A DNA stretch of 64,000 bases, taken from positions 186,001 to 250,000 of the forward strand of contig JAHRYM010000001.1 in the NCBI GenBank assembly GCA_020622085.1, read 5' to 3'. Of this stretch, positions 1 through 8,769 are shown piece after piece (the first letter of the stretch is position 1; the number at the start of each line of letters is the position of its first letter). The stretch comes from Paracoccaceae bacterium. Lineage in GTDB: Bacteria > Pseudomonadota > Alphaproteobacteria > Rhodobacterales > Rhodobacteraceae. The notes beneath the pieces are model-generated. The model was given only the letters and a program-made list of their open reading frames with translations, was not told where the DNA came from and ran no database searches. The position numbers and the translations under genes are program-made.

Positions 1-845
1 AGGGTGAAGACCCCGGCGCCCACCACGACCATGGCGCCGATGGCGACGTTGGTGTGCAGCGTTTCGCCAAAGACCGTGACGCCGAGGATCGCGATGAACA
101 CCAGTTGCAGATAGGCGAAGGGCTGGATCGCGCCCGCTTCGGCCACCGCATAGGCCTTGATCATCAGGAAATGTGCCGTGACAGAGGTGACGCAAAGCGC
201 CAGCATCCAGCCCCAGTCGGGCGCTGTCATCGGTTGCCAATGGGTCAGGCCGAAGGGGGTGATGGCGATGGCCCCCACGACTCCGGTCCAGAAGAAGCTG
301 ACGTTGGCGCTGTCCTTGCGGGCCACGAAGCGGGTCAGCAGGCCATAGAACCCGAACATCAGGGCAGAGATCAGCGGAAAGAGCGCATAGGGCGAAAACA
401 CGGTCATTCCCGGTTTCAGCACGATGAGGATGCCGACAAAGCCGATGCCAATGGCGGTCCAGCGCCGCCAGCCGACCTTTTCGCCCAGCACCGGCCCGGA
501 CAGCGCCGCCACCATCAGCGGATAGCAGCTGAACACGGCGTGGGTCTCGACCAGGCCCAGATTTATGAAGGCAAAGACCATCACGCAAACCTCGGCGATC
601 AGCAGAATGCCGCGGATTATCTGGACCAGCGGCTGCCGCGTGGCGATGGCGGCCCGCAGGCCGCCGGGCTGGCGCGAGGCCAGAAACATCACGAAAACAG
701 CGAAGAACCAGAAGCGGATCATCACGACCATGTAGACGTTGTATTCGCCGCCAAGGTGGCGCGAGATGCCGTCCTGTATGGAAAAGACCAGGCTCGTCAG
801 CGACATCAGGATGATGCCCAGCCGGGTGTTCTGTTCGGTCTTCAT
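1..845 (-). CDS. EamA/DMT-family membrane transporter, C-terminus outside window
   Basis: Translating the reverse strand from the ATG at 845 gives about 281 residues with no stop before the window edge. The protein is a chain of hydrophobic helices with the two-fold EamA repeat of drug/metabolite exporters; the second repeat includes the stretch FAYLQLVFIAILGVTVFGE, typical of the family. It would lie in the inner membrane and probably exports a small metabolite, substrate unknown. The start codon overlaps the mnmD stop in an ATGA arrangement (842-845), so the two are probably translationally coupled. The end of the gene lies beyond base 1. Confidence 0.85.
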   Translation of the reverse strand, partial: MKTEQNTRLGIILMSLTSLVFSIQDGISRHLGGEYNVYMVVMIRFWFFAVFVMFLASRQPGGLRAAIATRQPLVQIIRGILLIAEVCVMVFAFINLGLVETHAVFSCYPLMVAALSGPVLGEKVGWRRWTAIGIGFVGILIVLKPGMTVFSPYALFPLISALMFGFYGLLTRFVARKDSANVSFFWTGVVGAIAITPFGLTHWQPMTAPDWGWMLALCVTSVTAHFLMIKAYAVAEAGAIQPFAYLQLVFIAILGVTVFGETLHTNVAIGAMVVVGAGVFT

Positions 846-1516
846 CCCTTGGGCATCCTTCCGTTCGTCATGTGGCGTTTGCTGCCGTAGCCTGCCACGC
901 GGTCTACCTCAAACCCCGCCGCCTGCAAGGCGCGCCGGACAAAGCCCGCGGCGGTATAGGTGGCGAATGTGCCGCCGGGCGCGGTGTGGCGCCCGACCTC
1001 GGCCATCAGGTCGTCGCCCCACATCTCGGGGTTCTTGGCGGGGGAAAATCCGTCCAGATACCAGGCATCTGCCCGGCCTGCCCAAGCGGCAAGGGTCTGG
1101 CGGACGTCGCCTTCGATCACCTCGATTTCGATCGCGCCAAGTGTGAAGCGCCGGGCGCCGGTGGACCAGGCGTTGATCAGCGCACGGGCGGGGGCCGCGA
1201 TTTCCGGGAAGGCCGACAGCGCGCGGGCCATGTCCTCGGGCGGCATGGGGAAGGCTTCGAAACTGGTGTAACGGATGGGGCCCGTGCTGCCTGCGGCCAG
1301 CGCCGTTGCGATCAGGTTCAACCCGGTGCCGAAGCCCAGTTCGGCGATCCGAAAGCCGGGGCGCAGCCGCGCAGGCAGGTCGTTGCCCGCCAGAAACACA
1401 TGCCGGGTTTCCGCAAGCCCGCCCGCAAGGCTGAAATAGGGATCGTCGAACAGGGTCGAGACGGGGATCAGGCCGTCGCGCCACTCGGTTCGCTCCATCT
1501 GGTCCTTGGCGTCCAT
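842..1516 (-). CDS. mnmD: tRNA (mnm5s2U34)-methyltransferase MnmD-like
   Basis: 224 residues. It matches the N-terminal methyltransferase half of E. coli MnmC, which converts nm5s2U to mnm5s2U at the tRNA wobble base. Visible signatures are the N-terminal VSTLFDDPYFSLAGG region, the SAM-binding glycine motif IAELGFGTGLNLI and the DAWYLDGFSPAKNPEMW motif. I chose the ATG at 1516 because an AAAGGA-like ribosome site lies about 9 bases upstream; a longer open frame to 1780 runs antisense into the neighbouring oxidoreductase and is not credible. A MnmC2-like oxidoreductase starts 49 bp away on the opposite strand, so the two halves of enteric MnmC are here separate, divergent genes. Confidence 0.85.
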   Translation of the reverse strand: MDAKDQMERTEWRDGLIPVSTLFDDPYFSLAGGLAETRHVFLAGNDLPARLRPGFRIAELGFGTGLNLIATALAAGSTGPIRYTSFEAFPMPPEDMARALSAFPEIAAPARALINAWSTGARRFTLGAIEIEVIEGDVRQTLAAWAGRADAWYLDGFSPAKNPEMWGDDLMAEVGRHTAPGGTFATYTAAGFVRRALQAAGFEVDRVAGYGSKRHMTNGRMPKG

Positions 1517-1565
1517 CTGGCATAGTCCTTTCGGGGTGGGCGGACCATGACGAAGGGCGAGGGGA

Positions 1566-2603
1566 ATGGCAACGGCTGAGGTGACGGTTCTTGGGGCGGG
1601 GATTTTCGGGCTGACGACGGCCTTCGCCTGCGCCCGGTCCGGGGCGCGCGTCCGGGTGATCGAGGCGGTGCGGATCGGCGCCGGGTCTTCGGGCGGGGTC
1701 GTGGGGGCGCTCGCGCCGCATGTGCCCGAACAGTGGAACCCGAAGAAGCAGTTCCAGCTGGAAAGCCTGCTGATGGCCAAGGAATTCTGGGCCGATGTCG
1801 CGGCGGCGGGCGGCGAAGATCCCGGCTATGCGCGGCTTGGACGGCTGCAACCGCTTGCCGATGCGGCGGCGATGGATCTGGCGCGGGCACGGGCCGAAGG
1901 CGCCGGGGCGCTCTGGCAGGGCCGGGCGCTCTGGCAGGTGGAACCCGTGCGCGAAGGCTGGGGGCCGGTCAGCCCGACGGGCCATGTGATCCATGACACG
2001 CTGACGGCGCGGCTTTCCCCGCGTCACGCCGCCGTGGCCTTGGTCGCGGCGATCCGGGCTCTGGGCGGCGAGGTCGTGGTGGGCGATGCGCCGGTGGAAG
2101 GCGCAGTGGTCCATGCGACGGGGGTCGAGGGCCTGGCAGAGCTTTCGGCGGCGCTGGGCCATCCGGTGGGCGGCGCGGTCAAGGGACAGGCGGCGGTCCT
2201 GCGGTTTGACGCCCGCGACCAGCCGCAGATCTTTGCCGACGGCCTGCACATCGTGCCGCATGGTGACGGCACGGTGGCGATCGGGTCGACCAGTGAAAAC
2301 CAGTGGCAGGAGGCGCATGCGACCGATGACCAGCTTCAGGCGCTGATCGACCGAGCCCGGCTGGTCTGCCCGATGCTTACGGGCGCCCCGGTGATCGAGC
2401 GCTGGGCGGGCTTGCGCCCCCGCGCCCGGTCGCGCGCGCCGATGCTGGGTGCATGGCCGGGGCGGACGGGCCATTATATCGCCAATGGCGGCTTCAAGAT
2501 CGGTTTCGGCATGGCCCCGAAAGTGGCCGAAGTGATGGCCGATCTGGTGCTTTCCGGTCGGGATGCGATCCCCGAGGGGTTCCGGGTCGAAGACAGCCTG
2601 TAG
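1566..2603 (+). CDS. FAD-dependent oxidoreductase, DAO family (MnmC2-like)
   Basis: 345 residues. The N-terminal Rossmann motif VLGAGIFGLTTAFACARSG binds FAD, and the C-terminal GGFKIGFGMAPKVAEVMADL segment is typical of D-amino-acid-oxidase-fold enzymes such as DadA, glycine oxidase and the MnmC oxidase domain. Because it faces mnmD across a 49-bp divergent spacer, the likeliest role is the oxidation step on cmnm5s2U34 tRNA. A general amino-acid oxidase cannot be excluded from sequence. A GAAGGGCGAGGGG purine run supplies the ribosome site. Its stop is followed by small GC-rich hairpins (about 2610-2656) before the convergent dapE. Confidence 0.75.
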   Translation: MATAEVTVLGAGIFGLTTAFACARSGARVRVIEAVRIGAGSSGGVVGALAPHVPEQWNPKKQFQLESLLMAKEFWADVAAAGGEDPGYARLGRLQPLADAAAMDLARARAEGAGALWQGRALWQVEPVREGWGPVSPTGHVIHDTLTARLSPRHAAVALVAAIRALGGEVVVGDAPVEGAVVHATGVEGLAELSAALGHPVGGAVKGQAAVLRFDARDQPQIFADGLHIVPHGDGTVAIGSTSENQWQEAHATDDQLQALIDRARLVCPMLTGAPVIERWAGLRPRARSRAPMLGAWPGRTGHYIANGGFKIGFGMAPKVAEVMADLVLSGRDAIPEGFRVEDSL

Positions 2604-2666
2604 CGGGCGGGCATTCGGACCCATATTCCGGGTCGCAGGTGGCTGCATCGGCCACCCTGACCGGGA

Positions 2667-3827
2667 TCAGGCGAAATAATCCCGCAGGATCCGCGCATAG
2701 ACGGCCTTCAGCTGGTGGATCTGTTCGACCTCGATCCGTTCGTCGACCTGGTGCATGGTCTTGCCCACCAGCCCGAATTCAACCACCGGGCAGTGATCCT
2801 TCACGAAGCGCGCATCCGACGTGCCGCCCGAAGTGGACAGCACCGGCGTCACGCCGGTCTCGGCCCGGACCGAGGCCGCGACGAGGTTCACGAAATCGCC
2901 CGGGGGCGTCAGGAAGCTTTCGCCCGAAATCTCGATCCGGCAGTCGAAGCTGACGCCGGTTTCCGCCTGGACCCGCGCGGCCTCGGCCCGCAGCCAGTCG
3001 GCAAGGCCGGGGCCGCTGTGGGCATCGTTGAAGCGGATGTTGACGGTGGCGCGGGTGCTGGCGGGGATGACGTTCGTCGCCGTGTTGCCGGTGTCGAACC
3101 GGGTGATGGCCAGCGTCGAGGCATCGAAATGGTCGGTGCCTTGATCGAGTTCATGGCTTGTCAGCCGGTCCAGAAGCCGCACCATCGCGTGCAGCGGGTT
3201 GCGGGCACGGTGCGGATAAGCGGAATGGCCCTGCACCCCCTTGGCCACGAATTCGCAGTTCATCGACCCGCGTCGGCCGATCTTCATCATCTCGCCCATG
3301 TGGTCGGGGCAGGTGGGCTCGCCCACAAGGCAGACGCTCATCGCCTCGCCCGCCCCTTTCATCCAGTCGAGGATCGCGGTGGTGCCATCAAGGCCCGGGC
3401 CTTCCTCGTCGCCGGTGATGGTCAGGATGATGGCGCCGTCGGGGGGCGTTGTCCGCACGAAATCCACCGCAGCAGCGGCAAAGGCGGCCACGCCCGTCTT
3501 CATGTCGGTGGCACCGCGACCCCAGAGGATACCGTCGATGACCACGCCGGAAAACGGGCCTTGCGTCCAGGCTTCGGCATCGCCCACCGGCACGACATCG
3601 GTATGGCCGTTGAAGCCGAAGCTGCGGTTCGCGCCTTGCCGGCCCCAGCGGGCGAAAAGGTTCGGCGTGCCGTTGCGGTCAACCCGGGTGCAATCAAACC
3701 CCGCGCCCGCCAGAAGCTGCTCCAGAAGCGACAGCGCACCGCCTTCGGCAGGCGTGACCGAGGGGCAGCGGATCAGGTCGGCAGACAGGGCAACGGGATC
3801 GACCGGAGCATGGACAGGATCGGGCAA
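2667..3827 (-). CDS. dapE: succinyl-diaminopimelate desuccinylase
   Basis: 386 residues, normal for DapE. This M20-family zinc hydrolase converts N-succinyl-LL-DAP to LL-DAP plus succinate in lysine and peptidoglycan synthesis. Metal-site motifs are visible: [27 protein letters not shown] and the [11 protein letters not shown] acidic pair. The start is unusual: the codon at 3827 is TTG, preceded 5 bases upstream by a perfect AAGGAGG site, and no in-frame ATG lies in the early conserved region. It is a stand-alone gene convergent with the FAD oxidoreductase. Confidence 0.92.
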   Translation of the reverse strand: MPDPVHAPVDPVALSADLIRCPSVTPAEGGALSLLEQLLAGAGFDCTRVDRNGTPNLFARWGRQGANRSFGFNGHTDVVPVGDAEAWTQGPFSGVVIDGILWGRGATDMKTGVAAFAAAAVDFVRTTPPDGAIILTITGDEEGPGLDGTTAILDWMKGAGEAMSVCLVGEPTCPDHMGEMMKIGRRGSMNCEFVAKGVQGHSAYPHRARNPLHAMVRLLDRLTSHELDQGTDHFDASTLAITRFDTGNTATNVIPASTRATVNIRFNDAHSGPGLADWLRAEAARVQAETGVSFDCRIEISGESFLTPPGDFVNLVAASVRAETGVTPVLSTSGGTSDARFVKDHCPVVEFGLVGKTMHQVDERIEVEQIHQLKAVYARILRDYFA

Positions 3828-3890
3828 GCTGGCCTCCTTGGGCTGGATCTGCCTGAGCCTTAGGCGCGGCAGGCGCGCATGGCAACGGGG

Positions 3891-4685
3891 CTAGTTCTGG
3901 ATCAGCCGGGCGTGGTTGCGCTGGATCAGGATGGCGCCCAGCAGGAACAGCGCCGCCGAAAACCCCAGGACATAGGGCAAGTTGACGTAATCGCCGCGAT
4001 AGGTGCCGAAAAAGCCGACGCGTGCTTCGCCGACCACATGGATCAGCGGATTGTAATGCATCCAGGCACGCACGTCCGGCGGCAGGGATTCGAAGGTGAA
4101 CATCACGGCCGAAATCAGGAACATCGGCCGGTTCAGGATCGACCAGATATTGCGCCATATCGGGAAGTAGAAGAACAGCACGCAGTTCAGCGTGCCCACT
4201 CCCAGCCCCAGCAGCGACGCCACGCCGAAGGCCTGGATCAGCCGGTCATAGCGCAGGATCAGGTGCAGGTCGTAGATCCAGAAGATTCCGGTGAAGAGCA
4301 CGAGCGCGATGACGATGTTGGTCAGTGTTTCAAGAATCCAGCGCGCAAGGATGGTATCGAGGATCGTCACCACCGGATAGGTCAGCAAGCCCCTGTTGGC
4401 TTGCAGCGAATTGGCGACCGTCGCCGCCACCGCGCTGTAAAGGCTGAAGGGCATCACGCCCGTTGCGTAGAACAGCGCGAAATTGTGCCCGATCGGCGGG
4501 CGCACCAGCATGATGCCGAAGGCGATGGTCAAGAGCACGATTCCGCCCAGAGGCTCGGCCACCGCCCAGAGGTATGACCAGCGCGATTCGCCGGTTTTGG
4601 CCCCCATTTCACGCAGGATCAGCGCAAAGATGATCCTCAGGCGCTGGAACGGAACGCGGCCGGGATTTGTGACCGCCATTGCCAT
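3891..4685 (-). CDS. ABC-2 type polysaccharide export permease (KpsM-like)
   Basis: 264 residues with about six hydrophobic segments in ABC-2 permease layout. The N-terminus resembles KpsM/RfbD-type proteins (LREMGAKTGESRWSYLWAV), and the NPLIHVVGEARVGFFGTYR segment near the C-terminus is characteristic of capsule export permeases. The ATG at 4685 was chosen because GGAG lies 10 bases upstream; an in-frame ATG two codons later is also possible. It is divergent from the KpsE-like gene, with the ATPase after that, so the three proteins probably form a capsule/exopolysaccharide transporter. No glycosyltransferases or outer-membrane KpsD are seen nearby. Confidence 0.85.
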   Translation of the reverse strand: MAMAVTNPGRVPFQRLRIIFALILREMGAKTGESRWSYLWAVAEPLGGIVLLTIAFGIMLVRPPIGHNFALFYATGVMPFSLYSAVAATVANSLQANRGLLTYPVVTILDTILARWILETLTNIVIALVLFTGIFWIYDLHLILRYDRLIQAFGVASLLGLGVGTLNCVLFFYFPIWRNIWSILNRPMFLISAVMFTFESLPPDVRAWMHYNPLIHVVGEARVGFFGTYRGDYVNLPYVLGFSAALFLLGAILIQRNHARLIQN

Positions 4686-4790
4686 ATGTTCTGCGCTCCG
4701 TTTGCCTTTCCGCAAGGCCGACCGTAGATTATCGTCCGTCACGAAACAAGCTGACCCCGAAGCGGTGACGCGGGAGCGGAAAGGGCAAGC

Positions 4791-6164
4791 ATGACGAGCA
4801 GTCCGAAACCCGAGGGCGCGCAGGCCGTGCCCGGGCCTGTGGCGGCCAGTGCCGCGCCGGGCCGGGCGCCTGCCGCCATGGGGGCTGCCGGTGGCCCGGG
4901 CATCGCCCCCGGACCCCGTCGCCCCGCGCCGGCCAATGCTGCGCCCGCCAATGCGGCCCCACCCGTCAAGGCTGCCCCGTCGCCCGATGCGGGCGCGCTG
5001 GGCGGCGCCGGACCGCGCCTGATGCTGACCGGCCCGGCGGGCGCGGTGCCACGCCCCGCACGGATGCGGCCGCGGCATGTGCTGGCGCTTGTATCTTTCC
5101 TGCTGATGGTTTTCCTGCCGCTGACCGGGGTGGTCCATTACCTCTGGTTTGTTGCCCGGGACCAATACCAGTCGCATGCGGCCTTCTCGGTGCGCACCGA
5201 AAAGCTGGGTGGCGGCGGTGGCGGGATCCTTGGCGCGCTGACGTCGCAATTCGGGACATCGGGCGGCGCTGCGGATGGGGATGTGCTGTTCGATTACATC
5301 CGAAGCCAGAAGATGGTCGAGACCATCGACGGCAAGCTGGGGCTGGAGCGGATCTACGGGCAGGAGGGCGACCCCTGGTTTGCACTGCGGCGCGATGAGA
5401 CCATCGAGGGCAAGCTGGATTACTGGCACCGGATGGTTGATGTGTCCTATGACACTTCGACCAATATCCTGACGGTCGCCGCGCGCGCCTTCAGCCCCGA
5501 CGCGGCGCAGGCGGTGGTCCGGGAAATCCTGACCGAAAGCAGCAATCTGGTGAATGCCCTGTCCGACCAGGCGCGCGAGGACGCAATCCACAACGCCGCC
5601 GCCGATCTTGGCGAGGCCGAGCAGAACCTGCGGATGCAGCGCCAGAAGATGGCCGAGTTCCGCCGCGAAAACCAGATGATCGACCCGCAGGCCGACATCG
5701 TGGGGCAGGCGGGGGTGCTCAATGCCCTGCAGGGCCAGATGGCGCAGGCGATGGTCGAGCGTGACATGCTGCTGAGTTATGCCGACAAGGGCGACCAGCG
5801 GGTGCAGCAGGCTGACCGCAAGATCGACGCGATCCGCGCCCGGATCAACGAGGAAAGGACGAACCTTGGCATGAACGGCGGCTCGGACGTCACGCCATCC
5901 GAACTGCTTGGGCGCTATGAGGAACTGAAGGTCGATCTGGAATTCGCCAACGCAGCCTATACGCAGGCCTTGGCCAACGTCGCCGTTGCCCGTGCCGAGG
6001 CTAGGCGGCAGGCGCGATACCTGGTGTCTCATGTGGAGCCGACATTGGCGGCTGAATCGCGCTTTCCCGAACGCGGCCTGCTGACCTTGCTTGCGGCGAT
6101 GACGCTGCTGTTCGCCTGGGGGATCGGCTTCGTGGTCTATTACAACATGCGCGACCTGCGCTGA
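4791..6164 (+). CDS. capsule export inner-membrane protein, KpsE/Wzz-like
   Basis: 457 residues. Residues 1 to about 90 are an Ala/Pro/Gly-rich, low-complexity cytoplasmic tail; a transmembrane helix follows at about 97-121, then a periplasmic domain with long heptad-rich coiled coil (about 235-400), and a second membrane helix near the C-terminus (GLLTLLAAMTLLFAWGIGFVVYY). This is the topology of KpsE-type co-polymerase/export proteins that couple the inner-membrane ABC transporter to the outer-membrane channel. The low-complexity tail is longer than in E. coli KpsE. The next gene, the export ATPase, begins 8 bp downstream. Confidence 0.82.
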   Translation: MTSSPKPEGAQAVPGPVAASAAPGRAPAAMGAAGGPGIAPGPRRPAPANAAPANAAPPVKAAPSPDAGALGGAGPRLMLTGPAGAVPRPARMRPRHVLALVSFLLMVFLPLTGVVHYLWFVARDQYQSHAAFSVRTEKLGGGGGGILGALTSQFGTSGGAADGDVLFDYIRSQKMVETIDGKLGLERIYGQEGDPWFALRRDETIEGKLDYWHRMVDVSYDTSTNILTVAARAFSPDAAQAVVREILTESSNLVNALSDQAREDAIHNAAADLGEAEQNLRMQRQKMAEFRRENQMIDPQADIVGQAGVLNALQGQMAQAMVERDMLLSYADKGDQRVQQADRKIDAIRARINEERTNLGMNGGSDVTPSELLGRYEELKVDLEFANAAYTQALANVAVARAEARRQARYLVSHVEPTLAAESRFPERGLLTLLAAMTLLFAWGIGFVVYYNMRDLR

Positions 6165-6172
6165 GATCGGCG

Positions 6173-6835
6173 ATGATCGAATTCCGCGACGTCTCCAAGG
6201 TCTTTCGCACGCCAAACAGCCGCAAGGTGGTTCTGGACCGGTTTTCGCTGTCCATCCCCACAGGCACGCGGGTGGCGCTTCTGGGGCGAAATGGGGCTGG
6301 CAAGTCGACCATGATCGGCATGGTTGCGGGCACCGTGCGGCAGGACAGGGGCCAGATCCTGCGGCGGGGCAGCGTCTCCTGGCCATTGGGTTTTTCGGGC
6401 AGTTTCGCCCCGGAAATGACGGGCGCCCAGAACACTCGGTTCGTCGCGCGGATCTACGGGATGGATACCGACGAATTGCTGGAATATGTCGAGGAATTCG
6501 CCGAACTGGGCGACTTCATCAACATGCCGGTGCGGGTCTATTCCTCGGGGATGCGGGCACGGCTGGCCTTCGGGCTGTCGATGGGCATCAATTTCGACTG
6601 GTATCTGGTCGACGAGATCACCGCCGTGGGCGACGCCGCCTTCCGCGAGAAATCCATGGGGGCCTTCCGCCGCAAGCTGGATCGGGCGGGGCTGTTCATG
6701 GTGTCGCACGCCATGCCCACGCTGCGCGATTTCTGTTCAAGCGGGCTTTTGCTGGACGAGGGGCAGGCGACCTATTTCCCGGTGCTGGAGGACGCGATCC
6801 GCGCCTACAGCGATTCGATCAGGATGCAGGCATGA
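6173..6835 (+). CDS. polysaccharide export ABC transporter ATPase (KpsT-like)
   Basis: 220 residues, the compact size of KpsT. The Walker A motif GRNGAGKST is at 38-46, the signature YSSGMRARL lies in the middle, and the Walker B stretch WYLVDEITAVGD follows. It would energise the ABC-2 permease encoded at 3891-4685. It follows the KpsE-like gene by 8 bp in the same operon and converges on trpS. No extended C-terminal carbohydrate-binding domain is present, which fits the capsule (KpsT) type rather than the O-antigen Wzt type. Confidence 0.88.
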   Translation: MIEFRDVSKVFRTPNSRKVVLDRFSLSIPTGTRVALLGRNGAGKSTMIGMVAGTVRQDRGQILRRGSVSWPLGFSGSFAPEMTGAQNTRFVARIYGMDTDELLEYVEEFAELGDFINMPVRVYSSGMRARLAFGLSMGINFDWYLVDEITAVGDAAFREKSMGAFRRKLDRAGLFMVSHAMPTLRDFCSSGLLLDEGQATYFPVLEDAIRAYSDSIRMQA

Positions 6836-6848
6836 CCGGCCGGCCCGG

Positions 6849-7898
6849 TCAGCGCGCACGGGCACGCGACCGGATCATGCCGACGATGTCATAGGCCCGG
6901 TCAAGGATCGGCTGGGCGATGGCATCGGCGCGGTCGGCACCGTCGCCCAGGATCCGGTCAAGTTCGGCCGTGTCGGCCATCAGGCGCTTCATCTCGGCCG
7001 AGATCGGTTCCAGCTTTGCCACGGCAAGGTCAGCCAGGGCCGGTTTGAAGGCGCCAAAGCCCTGGCCACCATATTGCGCGATGACCTCAGCCGGGGTCAG
7101 ATCGGCCAGCGCGGCGTAGATGTTCACCAGATTGCGGGCGTCGGGACGGTCCTGCAACCCTTCGACCGAGTCCGGCAGGGGTTCCGGGTCGGTCTTGGCC
7201 TTGCGGAACTTGGTGGCAATGGTGTCGGCATCGTCGGTCAGGTTGATCCGGCTGGCATCCGAGGGGTCGGACTTCGACATCTTCCTGGTGCCGTCGCGCA
7301 AGGACATGACCCGCGTTGCAGCACCTTCGATCAGCGGTTCGGTCACCGGGAAGAAGTCCACGCCGTAGTCATGGTTGAATTTCTGCGCGATGTCGCGGGT
7401 CAATTCTACATGCTGCTTCTGGTCCTCGCCCACCGGGACCATGGTGGCGTGATAGGCCAGAATGTCGGCGGCCATCAGCGAGGGATAGGCGTAAAGGCCA
7501 AGGCTTACCTGTTCGGTATGCTTGCCTGCCTTGTCCTTGAACTGGGTCATTCGGTTCATCCAGCCCAGACGCGCGACGCAATTGAAGATCCAGCCCAGTT
7601 CGGCATGGGCGGAAACCTGGCTCTGGTTGAAGAGGATCGACCGTCTGGGATCGACTCCCGAGGCGATGAAGGCTGCCGCCGCCTCGTAGGTCTGCTGGCG
7701 CAGGCGGTCGGGATCCTGCCAGACGGTGATCGCGTGCAGGTCGACAAGGCAGTAGATCGTCTCGATCCCCTCATTCTGCTTTTCGGCGAAGCGCTTCAGC
7801 GCGCCAAGGTAGTTGCCCAGCGTCAACCCGCCCGAAGGCTGGATGCCCGAGAAGATCCGGGGCTTGAAGGTGGTCTTTTGCGGGGCTGCATCGGTCAT
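6849..7898 (-). CDS. trpS: tryptophan-tRNA ligase
   Basis: 349 residues. Class I synthetase that charges tRNA-Trp. The HIGH-type motif appears as [16 protein letters not shown] near the N-terminus and the KMSKS motif as [12 protein letters not shown] at about residue 200. The length suits bacterial TrpRS with a modest insertion. The ATG at 7898 is the only sensible start. The gene is convergent with the capsule ATPase, and its 5' end faces the rhomboid-like gene across about 110 bp. Confidence 0.95.
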   Translation of the reverse strand: MTDAAPQKTTFKPRIFSGIQPSGGLTLGNYLGALKRFAEKQNEGIETIYCLVDLHAITVWQDPDRLRQQTYEAAAAFIASGVDPRRSILFNQSQVSAHAELGWIFNCVARLGWMNRMTQFKDKAGKHTEQVSLGLYAYPSLMAADILAYHATMVPVGEDQKQHVELTRDIAQKFNHDYGVDFFPVTEPLIEGAATRVMSLRDGTRKMSKSDPSDASRINLTDDADTIATKFRKAKTDPEPLPDSVEGLQDRPDARNLVNIYAALADLTPAEVIAQYGGQGFGAFKPALADLAVAKLEPISAEMKRLMADTAELDRILGDGADRADAIAQPILDRAYDIVGMIRSRARAR

Positions 7899-8010
7899 CT
7901 GGGGTTCCTTCAGCGCGCATCTGCTGGAAAAAAGATCTGTGTTCGCGTATCGCAGGGGGCGTGGGGCGTCAACTGCGGGGCGGGCGCCCGGAACGAGGGG
8001 GCAGAACCAG

Positions 8011-8769
8011 ATGACCGATCAGCAACCGAAGCGGAACGGCAACGTGCACGACTTCCGTCCGCGCGCACAGGCGCTGGACGAGGATGCGCATCCGGTGGCC
8101 GAGGGGCTTTTGCATGACCTGCCGCCTGTTGTCTGGCTGATCGCGGTGCCGATGGCGATCATCGAGCTGATGGCGCAGGCCGCGTCCTATGGGTTCATCG
8201 ACGGAAGTCGCGGCACCGGCTGGCGGATGGCGATGGTGCAGAAATTCGCGCTGGCGCCCGACATGCTGGGGCGGATGTGGGAGTCTGGCATCTGGCCCGC
8301 CGATTACCTGATGCGCTTCGTCACCTACGGGTTCTTCCATGTGAACTTCCTGCACGCAGTCATGGTCATCGTCTTCGTGTTGGCGCTGGGTAAGTTCGTG
8401 GTCGAAGGCTTTGGTGCGCTGGCGATGCTGGCGATCTTTTTCGTGGCGACGGTGGTGGGCGCCATCGCCTATTCGCTGGTTCCGATGGCGCAGGCCGGGC
8501 TGATCGGCGGTTATCCGGGCGTCTACGGCCTTATCGGTGGGTTCACGGCGATCCTGTGGTCGCGCCTGGGGGCGGCGCATGCCAACCAGTATCGCGCCTT
8601 CACGCTGATCGGCTTCCTGCTGGGGATCCAGCTGGTCTACGGGCTGCTGTTCGGCACCGGCTGGGACTGGGTGGCGGAACTGACAGGTTTTGCCGCGGGC
8701 TTCGCGCTGTCGTTCCTGGTGGCGCCGGGTGGGCCGGCGCATTTTCTGCGCCTGATCCGCCAGCGTTAG
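8011..8769 (+). CDS. rhomboid-fold membrane protein lacking catalytic Ser and His
   Basis: 252 residues with six or seven hydrophobic helices and the rhomboid HVNFLH motif at 110-115 (the HxNxxH signature of active rhomboids). The site that should read GxSG in helix 4 is GYPG at 167-170, and the helix-6 site that normally supplies the catalytic histidine reads ELTGFAAG at 223-230. By the canonical alignment both members of the Ser-His dyad are replaced, so this is probably a pseudoprotease of the rhomboid superfamily. Its stop codon overlaps the murJ stop by 4 bp (convergent). I chose the ATG at 8011; earlier in-frame starts overlap trpS. Confidence 0.75.
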   Translation: MTDQQPKRNGNVHDFRPRAQALDEDAHPVAEGLLHDLPPVVWLIAVPMAIIELMAQAASYGFIDGSRGTGWRMAMVQKFALAPDMLGRMWESGIWPADYLMRFVTYGFFHVNFLHAVMVIVFVLALGKFVVEGFGALAMLAIFFVATVVGAIAYSLVPMAQAGLIGGYPGVYGLIGGFTAILWSRLGAAHANQYRAFTLIGFLLGIQLVYGLLFGTGWDWVAELTGFAAGFALSFLVAPGGPAHFLRLIRQR

